Positions 46,504 through 55,616 of a stretch of 64,000 nt of DNA are shown here, one piece after another (within the stretch, counting starts at the first letter, position 1; every line of letters starts with the position of its first letter). Source of the DNA: CAWAND01 sp963727915. Its GTDB lineage: Bacteria > Chloroflexota > Anaerolineae > Anaerolineales > E44-bin32. The notes under the pieces were generated by a model that worked only from the letters and a program-made list of their open reading frames with translations, was not told the DNA's origin and made no database searches. The stretch covers positions 26,683 through 90,682 of the forward strand of contig CAVSID010000007.1 of assembly GCA_963727915.1 (NCBI GenBank), read 5' to 3'. The position numbers and the translations under genes are program-made.

Positions 46504-47358
46504 ATGTTTCAACGATTGAGCAACAGTTGGGCTTTGGTCAAAGCCAGTGCTGCCGTGCTTCAGGCCGACAAAGAACTCATCGTCTTCCCCATCATCTCTT
46601 CCATCGGCGTGCTGGTTGTGAGCGCCAGTTTCGCCCTGCCGATGTTCTTTGGTGGCCTTTTTGACGCCATGCTGAGCGGACACCTCGGCGACATTCGAAT
46701 CGCCAGCCTGATCATCGCCCTTTTGTTCTATTTTTCACAATACGTCGTGATCATCTTCTCCAACGCTGCTCTGGTCGGGGCAGCCATGATCCGGTTGCGT
46801 GGGGGCGATCCCACCGTCGGCGACGGTTTTCGGATTGCCTTTGGCCACCTAGGATCGATCATCGGCTACGCCCTGATCGCATCCACAGTCGGCATGCTCT
46901 TGCGCGCGATTTCCAGCCGGAGCGATACCCTGGGCAGGCTCGCCGTCTCCTTGGTTGGCCTGGCCTGGAACCTGGCCACATTCTTGGTTGTGCCGGTGCT
47001 GGTTGTGGAGAATCAGGGGCCGATAGAGTCCATCCGGCGCAGCGCCGGTCTACTCAAGCGCACCTGGGGGGAGCAGATTGCAGGCAACCTGAGTATCGGA
47101 CTGATTTTCGGCCTGATTTCGTTCGGCCTGGCCGTGGTAGTTATCGCCCCCACCGCTTACCTGGCGGCCAGCTTCAACCAGCCACTAATCGTGATCCCCA
47201 TAGTCCTTTTCCTGATCCTGGCAATCGTCCTCATCAGCCTGATCAGTTCCACACTGCAGGGGATCTACGCAGCGGCCGTATACCGCTTCGCCACCGAGGG
47301 AGACGCCGGTCCTTTCTTTCACCCAGACCTGGTCCAAAGCGCCTTCCGCTCCCAATAG
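46504..47358 (+). CDS. DUF6159-like integral membrane protein
   Basis: ATG 46504 has GGATGGAG nine bases upstream; longer in-frame starts lack this. 284 residues with about six membrane helices and a glycerophosphodiester-type membrane domain look. It starts MFQRLSNSWALVKASAAVLQADKE, and VLVVENQGPIESIRRSAGLLKRTWGE is the conserved cytoplasmic helix pair of this family of unknown function. It is divergent from the MATE-like gene, so a shared promoter region lies in 46373-46503. Confidence 0.82.
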   Translation: MFQRLSNSWALVKASAAVLQADKELIVFPIISSIGVLVVSASFALPMFFGGLFDAMLSGHLGDIRIASLIIALLFYFSQYVVIIFSNAALVGAAMIRLRGGDPTVGDGFRIAFGHLGSIIGYALIASTVGMLLRAISSRSDTLGRLAVSLVGLAWNLATFLVVPVLVVENQGPIESIRRSAGLLKRTWGEQIAGNLSIGLIFGLISFGLAVVVIAPTAYLAASFNQPLIVIPIVLFLILAIVLISLISSTLQGIYAAAVYRFATEGDAGPFFHPDLVQSAFRSQ

Positions 47359-47382
47359 CGCCGTCCCATTTGCGTGGGCGCG

Positions 47383-48610
47383 TTATATGAACAAGGGGAA
47401 GACGATCAAGGTCAGCACGTTCAGGGCCACAGCGTAGACGATCCCGGCCCGCAGCAGCCGGGCGTTGACTCGAGACCTGGCTTTGACCATCAAGAAGAAC
47501 AGAGCGGGCATGATGTCCAACGAAAAGCGCTGGACATTGGTTTGCGCCATACCGTTGTTGTAGTAGAGCATCATCACACCCAAGGCCGCCGCAATCCCCA
47601 ACCACGCCGCCCATTTGACCCACCGCTGGCCCTCGGCCCAAGCGGCAGCCACCAGAAATGGACTGGCGACGATCAAGGATGTCCCGAAGGGGTCAACTGA
47701 CAGGTAGTGGAGTTTGTCCGGACCGCCGATGGTCGCATGCCATCCCTGCAGGAACATGTACAAGAGATTGAAAGGCAGGTAGTGCAGACTGAAGAGTCCG
47801 TATTGTGCAACGCGTTGGGCGAGGAACCCCGAAAGCAGGAGATGGCTGTAGCCGCTTTCGAACGGATTGCCAAACCTGGCCATGTTGAAGGCCATGAAGC
47901 CCGCCCCGGCCAGGACGATCGGGACCGAAAACCGGGCCAGGACACCCCAAAGACCCTCCGGACGCGTTTTGGCCCTCTCCCACACCAGCACGCCAATCAG
48001 CGGGATCATGAAGACCGCCAGCTGGCGGGATAGAAAGGCCATGCTGATGTAGGCGCCGGCCAACAACGGGCGGCCTCCCCCAGTTGCTTCCTCGAGGGCG
48101 AGCATCATGAACAACACCGCCACGACGTGGGCCAGGTACCACACCTGCGAACTTCGCATCACGGCAAACCAGAAGCCGGTGCCCAGCGCAAAAGCTAGCA
48201 CATACCACGCCCTGGTCGGGGGGTCCACACCCAGGCGCCGCAACAACCTGACAGCCGTCAGCACGGCCACGACCCCCAGCAAGAGTGCGACCAAGATCGG
48301 ATTGGTGTGTTCGGCTCCGAAGACGGCCACCAGCGGAAGCAGGATCAGGGCTGGGCCAGGGGGGAAGGCGACGTAGGCACGCCCGTCGAACATCGCCACA
48401 TCTTTCAGGCCAGGCGCGCTCGGCATCGATGTCCAGATGCCCGTGCAGAAAGGCGTCCGCCTGGAGCAGGTAGTGGGGCTGCGGGTCGAACATGTACCAG
48501 GCGGCGTACAGAACTTCGATCACGGCCGCCACCATCAGCAGTGTCACGCACGCAAACAGGACAAATTCCCTGATGGGCATCCGAGATTCGATCCGGGCCT
48601 TGAGATTCAT
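47383..48610 (-). CDS. Multi-helix membrane protein, GT-C-like (one frameshift)
   Basis: The N-terminus is read from 48610 (ATG after GGGGGTGG; a GTG at 48619 is possible), and a slip near 48415 leads into the long frame. The reconstructed protein has about ten helices. After the first helix comes YLLQADAFLHGHLDID, then DGRAYVAFPPGPALILLP, a luminal loop pattern of polyprenyl-phosphate-sugar mannosyltransferases (GT-C fold), with an acidic residue in the first loop. Family-level assignment is tentative, because no clear DxD metal motif is seen. Confidence 0.75.
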
Positions 48611-48853
48611 CTGGGCCACCCCCGACCTGCCTTGGAGATCGGCGCAAGTCTAGCATTGGGGATGGATCGGCACAACGAAGCTCAAAACCGTGGCGAGCTA
48701 CCCGACGACGGAGGCCCATTTCCGCTGGCGTTGCGATTGACAGCTTGCGCCAGCCTGGGTTAGAATGAACTGGCTAGTCTTTCGGAAAGCGACATCCCCG
48801 CTCCGATGGATCGCTGTCGGAGCGGTATTGCGTTAAGCGCAGGAAGTGATCAC

Positions 48854-50086
48854 ATGAGTTTTGAAGAGTTCGGCTTCAGCCAACCGTTGCTCGAAGCCGT
48901 CGAACGAAGGGGTTTCGAAGATCCTACCCCCATCCAGATTGAAGCCATCCCGGAGGCGCTGGCCGGGAATGATATTCTCGGCTGCGCCCAGACGGGCACC
49001 GGGAAGACAGTCGCCTTCTTGCTGCCTGCGATCGAGCGCATGCAGCAAGATCGGGGGGAGCACCGCTGGCCCCGATTGGTGGTCATGGCACCGACACGTG
49101 AGCTGGTGCTCCAGATCGCCGACGAAGCCCGCCAGTTCGCCGCCGGCACCGGGTTGTCCGTCTGTGCCGTCTTCGGTGGTGGATCGATCGGCAAGCAGGC
49201 CAGTCAGCTCCAGCAAGGCGCAGATATGGTCGTCGCCACGCCGGGCCGCCTGATGGACCATATGCGGCGCGGCAACATCCGCTTTCAAGATCTTCTCATC
49301 CTGGTCATTGACGAAGGCGACCGCATGCTCGACATGGGATTTCTGCCCGACATGCGCCAGATCATCGACCAGATGCCAGGCAAGCGACAGACGATGATGT
49401 TCTCGGCCACCATGCCGCCCACCGTGGCCGGCCTGGCCAACGAGTTCCTCAACCAACCGATACGCATCGACATCAAAGTCGCCACACCGCCCGAGAGCAT
49501 CGACCAGCGTTTCTATCCGGTCCCCCGGCACCTCAAGGTCAATCTGCTGGTCGACCTGATCCAATCGCAGGCGGTTGAAAGCATGCTGATCTTCACTGCC
49601 ACCAAGATCAACGCCGACATGGTCTACCGCATGCTCAAGGACGCCGGCGTTTCGGCCGCCGTCATCCACGGGGACTATCGGCAGAAGGAGCGCTTGGCCG
49701 CTCTGGATCGCTTCAAAGCGGGCAAGGTCAAGGTCCTGGTGGCGACCAACGTCGCATCTCGCGGACTGGACATCGAGGACATCAGCCATGTGGCCAACTT
49801 CGACGTGCCCGAGCACGCCGAGGATTACGTCCACCGCATCGGGCGGACGGCGAGGGCTGAAGCCGATGGCAACGCCATCACTCTCGTTACCCCCGAGGAC
49901 GAGCGTGCCGTGGCCAAGATCGAGGCCTTTCTGGGAAGGAAGATCCCCCGAGTGAGGCTCGAGGGATTTGACTACGACGTCCCCGCCCCATCCTGGGCCA
50001 AGCCCTCATTCGAGGCCCTGCTCAAGAAGGCACAGGGGGAAGACGACGACGTCGAACGCTGGCGATCCCTGGCCCGCTTCGGCTAA
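48854..50086 (+). CDS. DEAD-box-type RNA helicase with DEGD motif II
   Basis: 410 residues; ATG 48854 follows AGGA nine bases upstream. All core motifs are in order: Q motif (GFEDPTPIQ, 20-28), motif I AQTGTGKT (45-52), PTRELVLQ, TPGRL, motif II at 153-156 reading DEGD instead of DEAD, SAT (motif III), then VATNVASRGLDIE and HRIGRTARA (motif VI). The Ala-to-Gly change in motif II is conservative and should keep ATP hydrolysis. There is a short C-terminal tail, as in RhlE/CsdA-minimal helicases. Likely role in RNA remodelling, for example ribosome assembly or cold adaptation. Confidence 0.94.
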   Translation: MSFEEFGFSQPLLEAVERRGFEDPTPIQIEAIPEALAGNDILGCAQTGTGKTVAFLLPAIERMQQDRGEHRWPRLVVMAPTRELVLQIADEARQFAAGTGLSVCAVFGGGSIGKQASQLQQGADMVVATPGRLMDHMRRGNIRFQDLLILVIDEGDRMLDMGFLPDMRQIIDQMPGKRQTMMFSATMPPTVAGLANEFLNQPIRIDIKVATPPESIDQRFYPVPRHLKVNLLVDLIQSQAVESMLIFTATKINADMVYRMLKDAGVSAAVIHGDYRQKERLAALDRFKAGKVKVLVATNVASRGLDIEDISHVANFDVPEHAEDYVHRIGRTARAEADGNAITLVTPEDERAVAKIEAFLGRKIPRVRLEGFDYDVPAPSWAKPSFEALLKKAQGEDDDVERWRSLARFG

Positions 50087-50197
50087 CGCTCGGCCGGCGG
50101 GCCAACCAGCCGGCGGGTGCCATCTGCTTCCAGCCCCCAACGTATTCACAAGCGCTGCCCATCAGCCGCTCTGGACGTAGGCAGCCACGTCACACGG

Positions 50198-50937
50198 CTA
50201 GCCCACGTCTGGCAGCCGCGCTCCGGCAGCAGCATCGACAAACCAATGCACGTCGCCAGCGCTTGGGTGGACTCTTTGGGCGGGCAGGCCAGCCCCCTCG
50301 GAGCCTTCTTCCAGCACACACGTCAGAATTTCGGCTTTCGACTCACCCTGAACGAGGAAGGCGACAGCGGCAGCGGCGTTAATCACCTCGATGCTCAGAG
50401 TCATGCGCCAGGCGTGCATCTTCTCCACGTAGTTCGCCAGCACCCATCGCCCGTGCGATTCCAGCGCCTTCGACCCAGGGAATAAGCGACGCCGTATGCC
50501 CGTCCGGACCCAGGCCAAGCAGGATCAGGTCGAAACGCGGCAGGGCGGCTTGGCCGAACTGCTGGCGGAGCACCGCTTCGTAGGCATCCGCGCCCTGCTC
50601 TGGATCGCCTTCACACGCCATTCGGAAGACTTGCCCATTCGGCACCGGCAGGCGGTCGAGCATGGCCTGACGCGCCATCCGGTAGTTGCTGGCCGGATCC
50701 TCCGGAGGCACGCACCGCTCGTCGCCCCAGAAGATCCGAACTCGATCCCAGTCCAGGCCAGCGTTATCAGCCGCGTCTTACCAAGGCACGGTAGGTCGCC
50801 TCGGGCGTCGAGCCACCCGAAAGAGCCAGGGAGAATGCGCCTCCGCCTGCCTGAGCAGATCTGCCCAGCATCACGATGAAGTCGGCGGCACCGCGTGCCA
50901 GCTCATCACCCGTGTCGAACCGATGGATATTGTTCAT
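50198..50937 (-). CDS. pgl: 6-phosphogluconolactonase (two frameshifts)
   Basis: ATG 50937 (GAGG upstream) opens MNNIHRFDTGDELARGAADF and continues to FSLALSGGSTPEATYRAL. A slip near 50770 leads to VRIFWGDERCVPPEDPASNY, and another near 50475 joins LLGLGPDGHTASL to the C-terminal frame, ending at TAG 50198. The total is about 246 residues, the family norm. SGGSTP, DERCVP and GxGxDGHTASLFPG are the hallmark motifs. It hydrolyses 6-phosphogluconolactone in the oxidative pentose phosphate pathway. No zwf or gnd is nearby. Confidence 0.9.
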
Positions 50938-51145
50938 GCCTCACCTTCGCTCATGTCTTCGTTCCTGAAGTATATCCAAGCCGATTTCGGGGGGTGCCTT
51001 GGGTGCCATCCGATGGTAAAATCGGGAGCTTCATTCAGCATCGGGGGTTGTTTCACCATCTGCCAACCATCACTCCTACACCAGGCGCCTAAAGGCTGAC
51101 CCGAGCCGCGGCGCCATCACGTCGCCGCCCAGCCTGAGAGGCCCG

Positions 51146-52965
51146 ATGACCCAGGTTCCATCCGCCACGTATGACGTCCAGCAGGCCGTAGCCGAACGCC
51201 GCTTCGTCGGGCTGTGGCGTCTTATGACCGGCTACCGCCGGACCTACCTGCTCGCCGCTGCGAGCCTGGGTGTGGCCGCCATCCTGAAGTCAGGGACCTA
51301 TCTGCTCCTGCGCTACTTCATCGACCAGGTTCTCGGACAGGGCTTGGCCGGCTCCGTCCTGGTGCTGGTCGCGCTTGGTTTCGTCGCCCTGGCGGTGTTC
51401 GAAGGAGTATTCACGTTCCTCAGCGGCCGGTTGGCGGCCGCCACGGCCGAGGGCATCGCCCTGCGGCTTCGCAACTACCTGTACGATCACATCCAGCGGC
51501 TGAGCTTCACCTACCATGACCGCATGCAGACCGGCGAGTTGATCTCAAGGTCGACGTCGGATGTCGACGCCGTGCGTCGTTTCTTCGCCGACCAGGCGAT
51601 CGGCCTGGGCCGGATCAGCCTTGCTGTTCCTGGTCAATCTGGGTGCCCTGGTCTACCTCAACCCGCGACTGGCGGGACTGTCCAGTGGTCGTCATCCCGT
51701 TGATCCTGGTGATCTCACTTTTCTTCTTCCGCAGGATCTCCGATATGTACGAGTCCTACCAGGAGCAAGAAGCCACCCTGTCGACAACTCTGCAGGAAAA
51801 CCTGACCGGGGTCCGCGTCGTCAAGGCGTTCGCCCGCCAGGATTTCGAGGGCCGCAAGTTTGAGGGCGAGAACTGGGAGAAGTACCAGCGCGGGCGCCGC
51901 CTCCTGCGGCTGCACGCCATCTTCTGGCCCACCACCGACATCCTGCTGGTGGCCCAGCTCCTGACGGGCTATACGCTAGGTGCGTTGATGGCCATCCAGG
52001 GCACGATCTCGGTCGGGACCTACCTGGCCTACGCTGGCCTGCTGGTCTGGCTGATCTTCCCGATGCGCAACATGGGCCGCTTGATCGTTCAAATGTCAAC
52101 CGGGATCGTGTCCTTTGGCCGGGTGATGGAGGTCGTTCGCCAGAGCCGAGAGGACCTGTTGAGCGGCGAGCTCCAACCGAGTGGCCCGGTCCGGGGCGAA
52201 ATCGCTTTCGATCACGTCGACTTCGCCTATGAGACCGAAGAACCAGTCCTCAAGGACATCACGTTCGCCTGCCAGCCCGGCCAAGTTGTGGCGCTGTTGG
52301 GCTCCACCGGCTCGGGCAAGACCAGCCTGGTCAACCTGATCCCGCGCTTCTACGACTTCACATCCGGAAAGATCACCCTGGATGGCCGGGACTTGCGGAC
52401 CTATCCCCGCGCCTTTCTTCGTGCGCAGGTTGGCCTGGTGGAGCAGGAGCCGTTCCTGTTCTCGCGGACCATTCGCGAAAACATCACCTACGGCGTCAAG
52501 CGGCAGGTCAGCCAGGAGGACATCGAAGGCGCTGCTCGGGCGGCGGCAATCCACGACGTGATCCTCACCTTCCCGGAGGGATATGACACGCTGGTTGGCG
52601 AGAAGGGTGTCACGCTCTCCGGCGGCCAGAAACAGCGCGTGGCCATCGCCCGCACCCTGCTCAAGGACCCCCGCATCCTGATCCTTGACGATTCGACGTC
52701 TTCCGTGGACACAGAGACGGAGGTCGAGATCCGAGGTGCTCTCGCCCGCCTGATGCAGGGGCGCACCAGTTTCATCATCGCCCACCGCATCCAGAGCGTG
52801 ATGGACGCCGATTTGATCCTGGTGCATGGACCACGGCCGAATCGTCGAGCGCGGGAACCACGAAACGCTGATGGCCGAGCAGGGCATCTACCGCAGCGTG
52901 TACCAGATGCAGGCCCAAGTGGAAGTGGAGATCGAAAGGAGATGGCCGGTGTCAGCGGAGATTGA
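51146..52965 (+). CDS. ABC exporter half-transporter, degenerate-site subunit of second pair (frameshifted)
   Basis: MTQVPSATYDV starts the protein. Slips near 51620 and 51685 repair the third helix (LLFLVNLGALVYLNPRLAGL, then VVVIPLILVISLFFFRR). NBD motifs: Walker A GSTGSGKTS, LSGGQKQRVAIARTLL, Walker B followed by Asp (LILDDSTSSVD) and a normal switch His. So this is again the non-catalytic-Glu subunit. Near 52825 the frame shifts to HGRIVERGNHETLMAEQGI, and after that no stop separates it from the next ABC gene; the stop used here (52965) is in the earlier frame. The exact end is uncertain. Confidence 0.88.
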
Positions 52966-54769
52966 GTTCGAAGAGGAGGAGTTCGAGAGCCAGTTCAACG
53001 GCCGGACTCTGCTTCGGATTCTTGCCCAGACCCGGCCGCACATCCGATGGGTGATCGGCTTTCTGCTGGCCGTCGCCCTGGTTTCGTTCCTCGACTCCTA
53101 CTTCACCTACTTGAGCAAGCAGATCATCGATCTCGGGATCGTCCCCGGCGACCGGGCGGCGGTGGTGCGGATCGTCCTCACCTACGGCGGGCTCAGCCTG
53201 GTGCAAGCCGTGGGCGTGTTTTCGTTCATCTTCCTGGCGGGCGTGCTCGGCGAGCGCGTCCAATACGACCTGCGGCAGGAGATGTTCGGCCACCTTCAGG
53301 ATCTCTCCCTTTCCTACTACGACCGCACCCCGGTCGGATGGATGATGTCGCGCGTCACTTCCGACTCGGAGCGCATCGCCAATCTGGTGACCTGGGGATT
53401 GCTCGACACGACCTGGGGCGCCCTCAACATCATCACCTCCGCCAGCTTCATGCTGATCATCAACTGGCGACTGGCGCTGATCGTGTTCGCCATGATCCCA
53501 ATTCTGCTCGTGGTCGCCGCCCAGTTCAAATCGCGCATCCTGTTGGAGTTTCGTACGGCCCGCAAACTGAACTCGAGGATCACTGGCGCCTTCAATGAGA
53601 ACATCCAGGGCGTGCGCGTGGTCAAGGCGCTAGGGCGAGAAGAGGCCAATCTGGGCGAGTTCGGGGACCTGACCAGCGAAATGTACCGGGCATCTTACCG
53701 GGCAGCCTGGCTCTCGGCCCTCTTCCTGCCGGCCGTCCAGATGATCAGCGCCGTAGCGATCGGGAGCGTGGTGTTCTATGGCGGGTTGCAGGCCGAAGTT
53801 GGGGCGATGACGATCGGTGGGATCCAGGCCTTCCTCGGCTACATCACCTTCATGATGTGGCCTATCCAGGACCTGGCCCGCGTCTACGCCGAGATGCAGC
53901 ACGCCATTGCCTCCGCCGAGCGGGTCTTCTCCCTGATCGACGCCAAACTCGAGATCGTCGATCGGACCGGACGCCATAGATCCGGGCAGCTTGCGCGGCG
54001 CAGTCGAGTTCGAGCACGTCGATTTCGCCTATCATGACGGCGAGCCTGTGCTCAAGGACTTCAACCTAAAGATCCGGCAGGGCGAGAGCGTGGCCCTGGT
54101 CGGGCCGACCGGGGGCGGCAAATCCACCATCGTTAACCTGCTTTGCCGCTTCTACGAGCCCACCGGCGGGGCTATCCGCCTGGCAGGGACTGACTACACG
54201 CAGCTTTCCCTACACGGCATCCAATCACGGGTCGGCATGGTGCTGCAAACGCCCCACCTCTTCTCCGGATCCATCCGGGAGAATATCCGCTACGGGCGGC
54301 TCGACGCCAGCGACGATGAGGTGGCGTCGGCGGCCGCCCTGGCCGGCGCCGACGAATTCATCCGGGCCCTGGAACACGGCTACGACGAAGACGTCGGCGA
54401 GGGCGGCAATCTGCTTTCGGTCGGCCAGAAGCAGCTGATCAGCCTGTCGCGCGCCGTGCTGGCCAATCCAGAGATCTTCATCATGGACGAGGCCACCAGC
54501 TCGGTCGACACGCTCACGGAACACCTGATCCAGCAAGGCATGGAGCAGATGATGGCCGATCGGACCAGCCTGATCATCGCCCACCGCCTTTCTACCATCA
54601 AGCGTGCCGACCGGATCTCTGCTGATCGAACACGGCCGGATCGCCGAGATGGGCTCACACGCCGAGCTCCTCCGCCAGCGCGGGCATTATTATCGGCTTG
54701 TACACGCAGCAGTTCCGGCGCGAGTATCAGACAGAGCACGACCCGTTCGCCAGCGCCCCTGCCTCCTGA
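52949..54769 (+). CDS. ABC exporter half-transporter, consensus subunit of second pair (frameshifted)
   Basis: The start is taken as GTG 52949, with AAAGGAG seven bases upstream, giving VSAEIEFEEEEFESQFNGR. The frame is also open upstream into the preceding gene. Six helices and one NBD. Slips near 53980, 54617 and 54697 are needed, and the natural end reads LYTQQFRREYQTEHDPFAS to TGA 54769. NBD: Walker A GPTGGGKST, an altered signature (LLSVGQKQLISLSRA), a catalytic Glu (FIMDEATSSVD) and a switch His (IIAHRLST). This complements the preceding subunit as a heterodimer. An acidic N-terminal stretch is characteristic of this subfamily. Confidence 0.88.
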
Positions 54770-54816
54770 CGGGCCCTGGCCGATCTTGGATCGGGGAGCG
54801 ACCGTCGGAGGCCGCC

Positions 54817-55498
54817 ATGACGACCGACCCCACCCCATCCTGGGCAGCCGCCTGAGACGGTGCCCCATTCCTGGACTCAGGCCTGGCTGATGGCGCTCAC
54901 CCAGCCCAATGTCCGGAGCTACACAGCTTTGGCCGATGATCCCAGCGCCAGCGTGGGAAAGGCGTTCGCCTGGGTGTTCGTCAGCGGACTGGTCGCTTCC
55001 GCCATCGCCAGCCTGCTTCGCTTGGCTTTCATCTCGTCCACGTTGACCGGCCTCGAGCAATCGTCGGACACCCGTATCGGACTGGGCATCGTGGCCCTGG
55101 TCACGCTGGTGTGCGTGGTCCCCTTCTCGGCGGCCTTGGCCGGCGTAGGCCTGATGATCTACGCCGCCATCCAGCAGTTCGTGGCGGGCGCCCTGGGCGG
55201 CGAGGGGAGCTTCGCCCGCCTGTATTACGTCATGGCTGCCTACTCTGCGCCCATATCGGTGGCGGCGGCCTTGCTGGCCCTGATCCCTTTGCTTGGGGCG
55301 TGCGTAAGCGGCCTGCTCGGTTTCTACTCCCTGGGCCTCAACGCGTTGGCGCTCAAGAGCGTCAACCGGTTCGGTTGGGGGAGCGCTGTGCTCTCGATGA
55401 TCATCCCCTTGATCTTCGTCGTGATGATCTTCGTGATCGTCTTTTTCTGGTTGGTCTATCCCGCCCTTCCGACACTGATGGCTCAACCCTCGGGCTGA
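54817..55498 (+). CDS. Yip1-family integral membrane protein (one frameshift)
   Basis: ATG 54817 has GGAGG five bases upstream and reads MTTDPTPSWAAA before a slip near 54850 joins it to HSWTQAWLMALTQPNVRSYT. Five membrane helices follow (about 213-225 residues). The segment LTQPNVRSYTALADDP and the Gly/Ala-rich helices match bacterial Yip1-domain proteins, which are associated with membranes and often lie next to ABC exporters. It is probably cotranscribed with the ABC pair (47 bases). Confidence 0.8.
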
Positions 55499-55616
55499 GC
55501 AGCATCATCGCCAGGTGAAAGCCACCTGTAATGTCTTATAGGCGCTCACCAGACTAGACTTAGGAGAACCGAGAATCGAGGGGGTTGGCCCCCCAGGAAT
55601 CGCAAGGCTTCCTATT

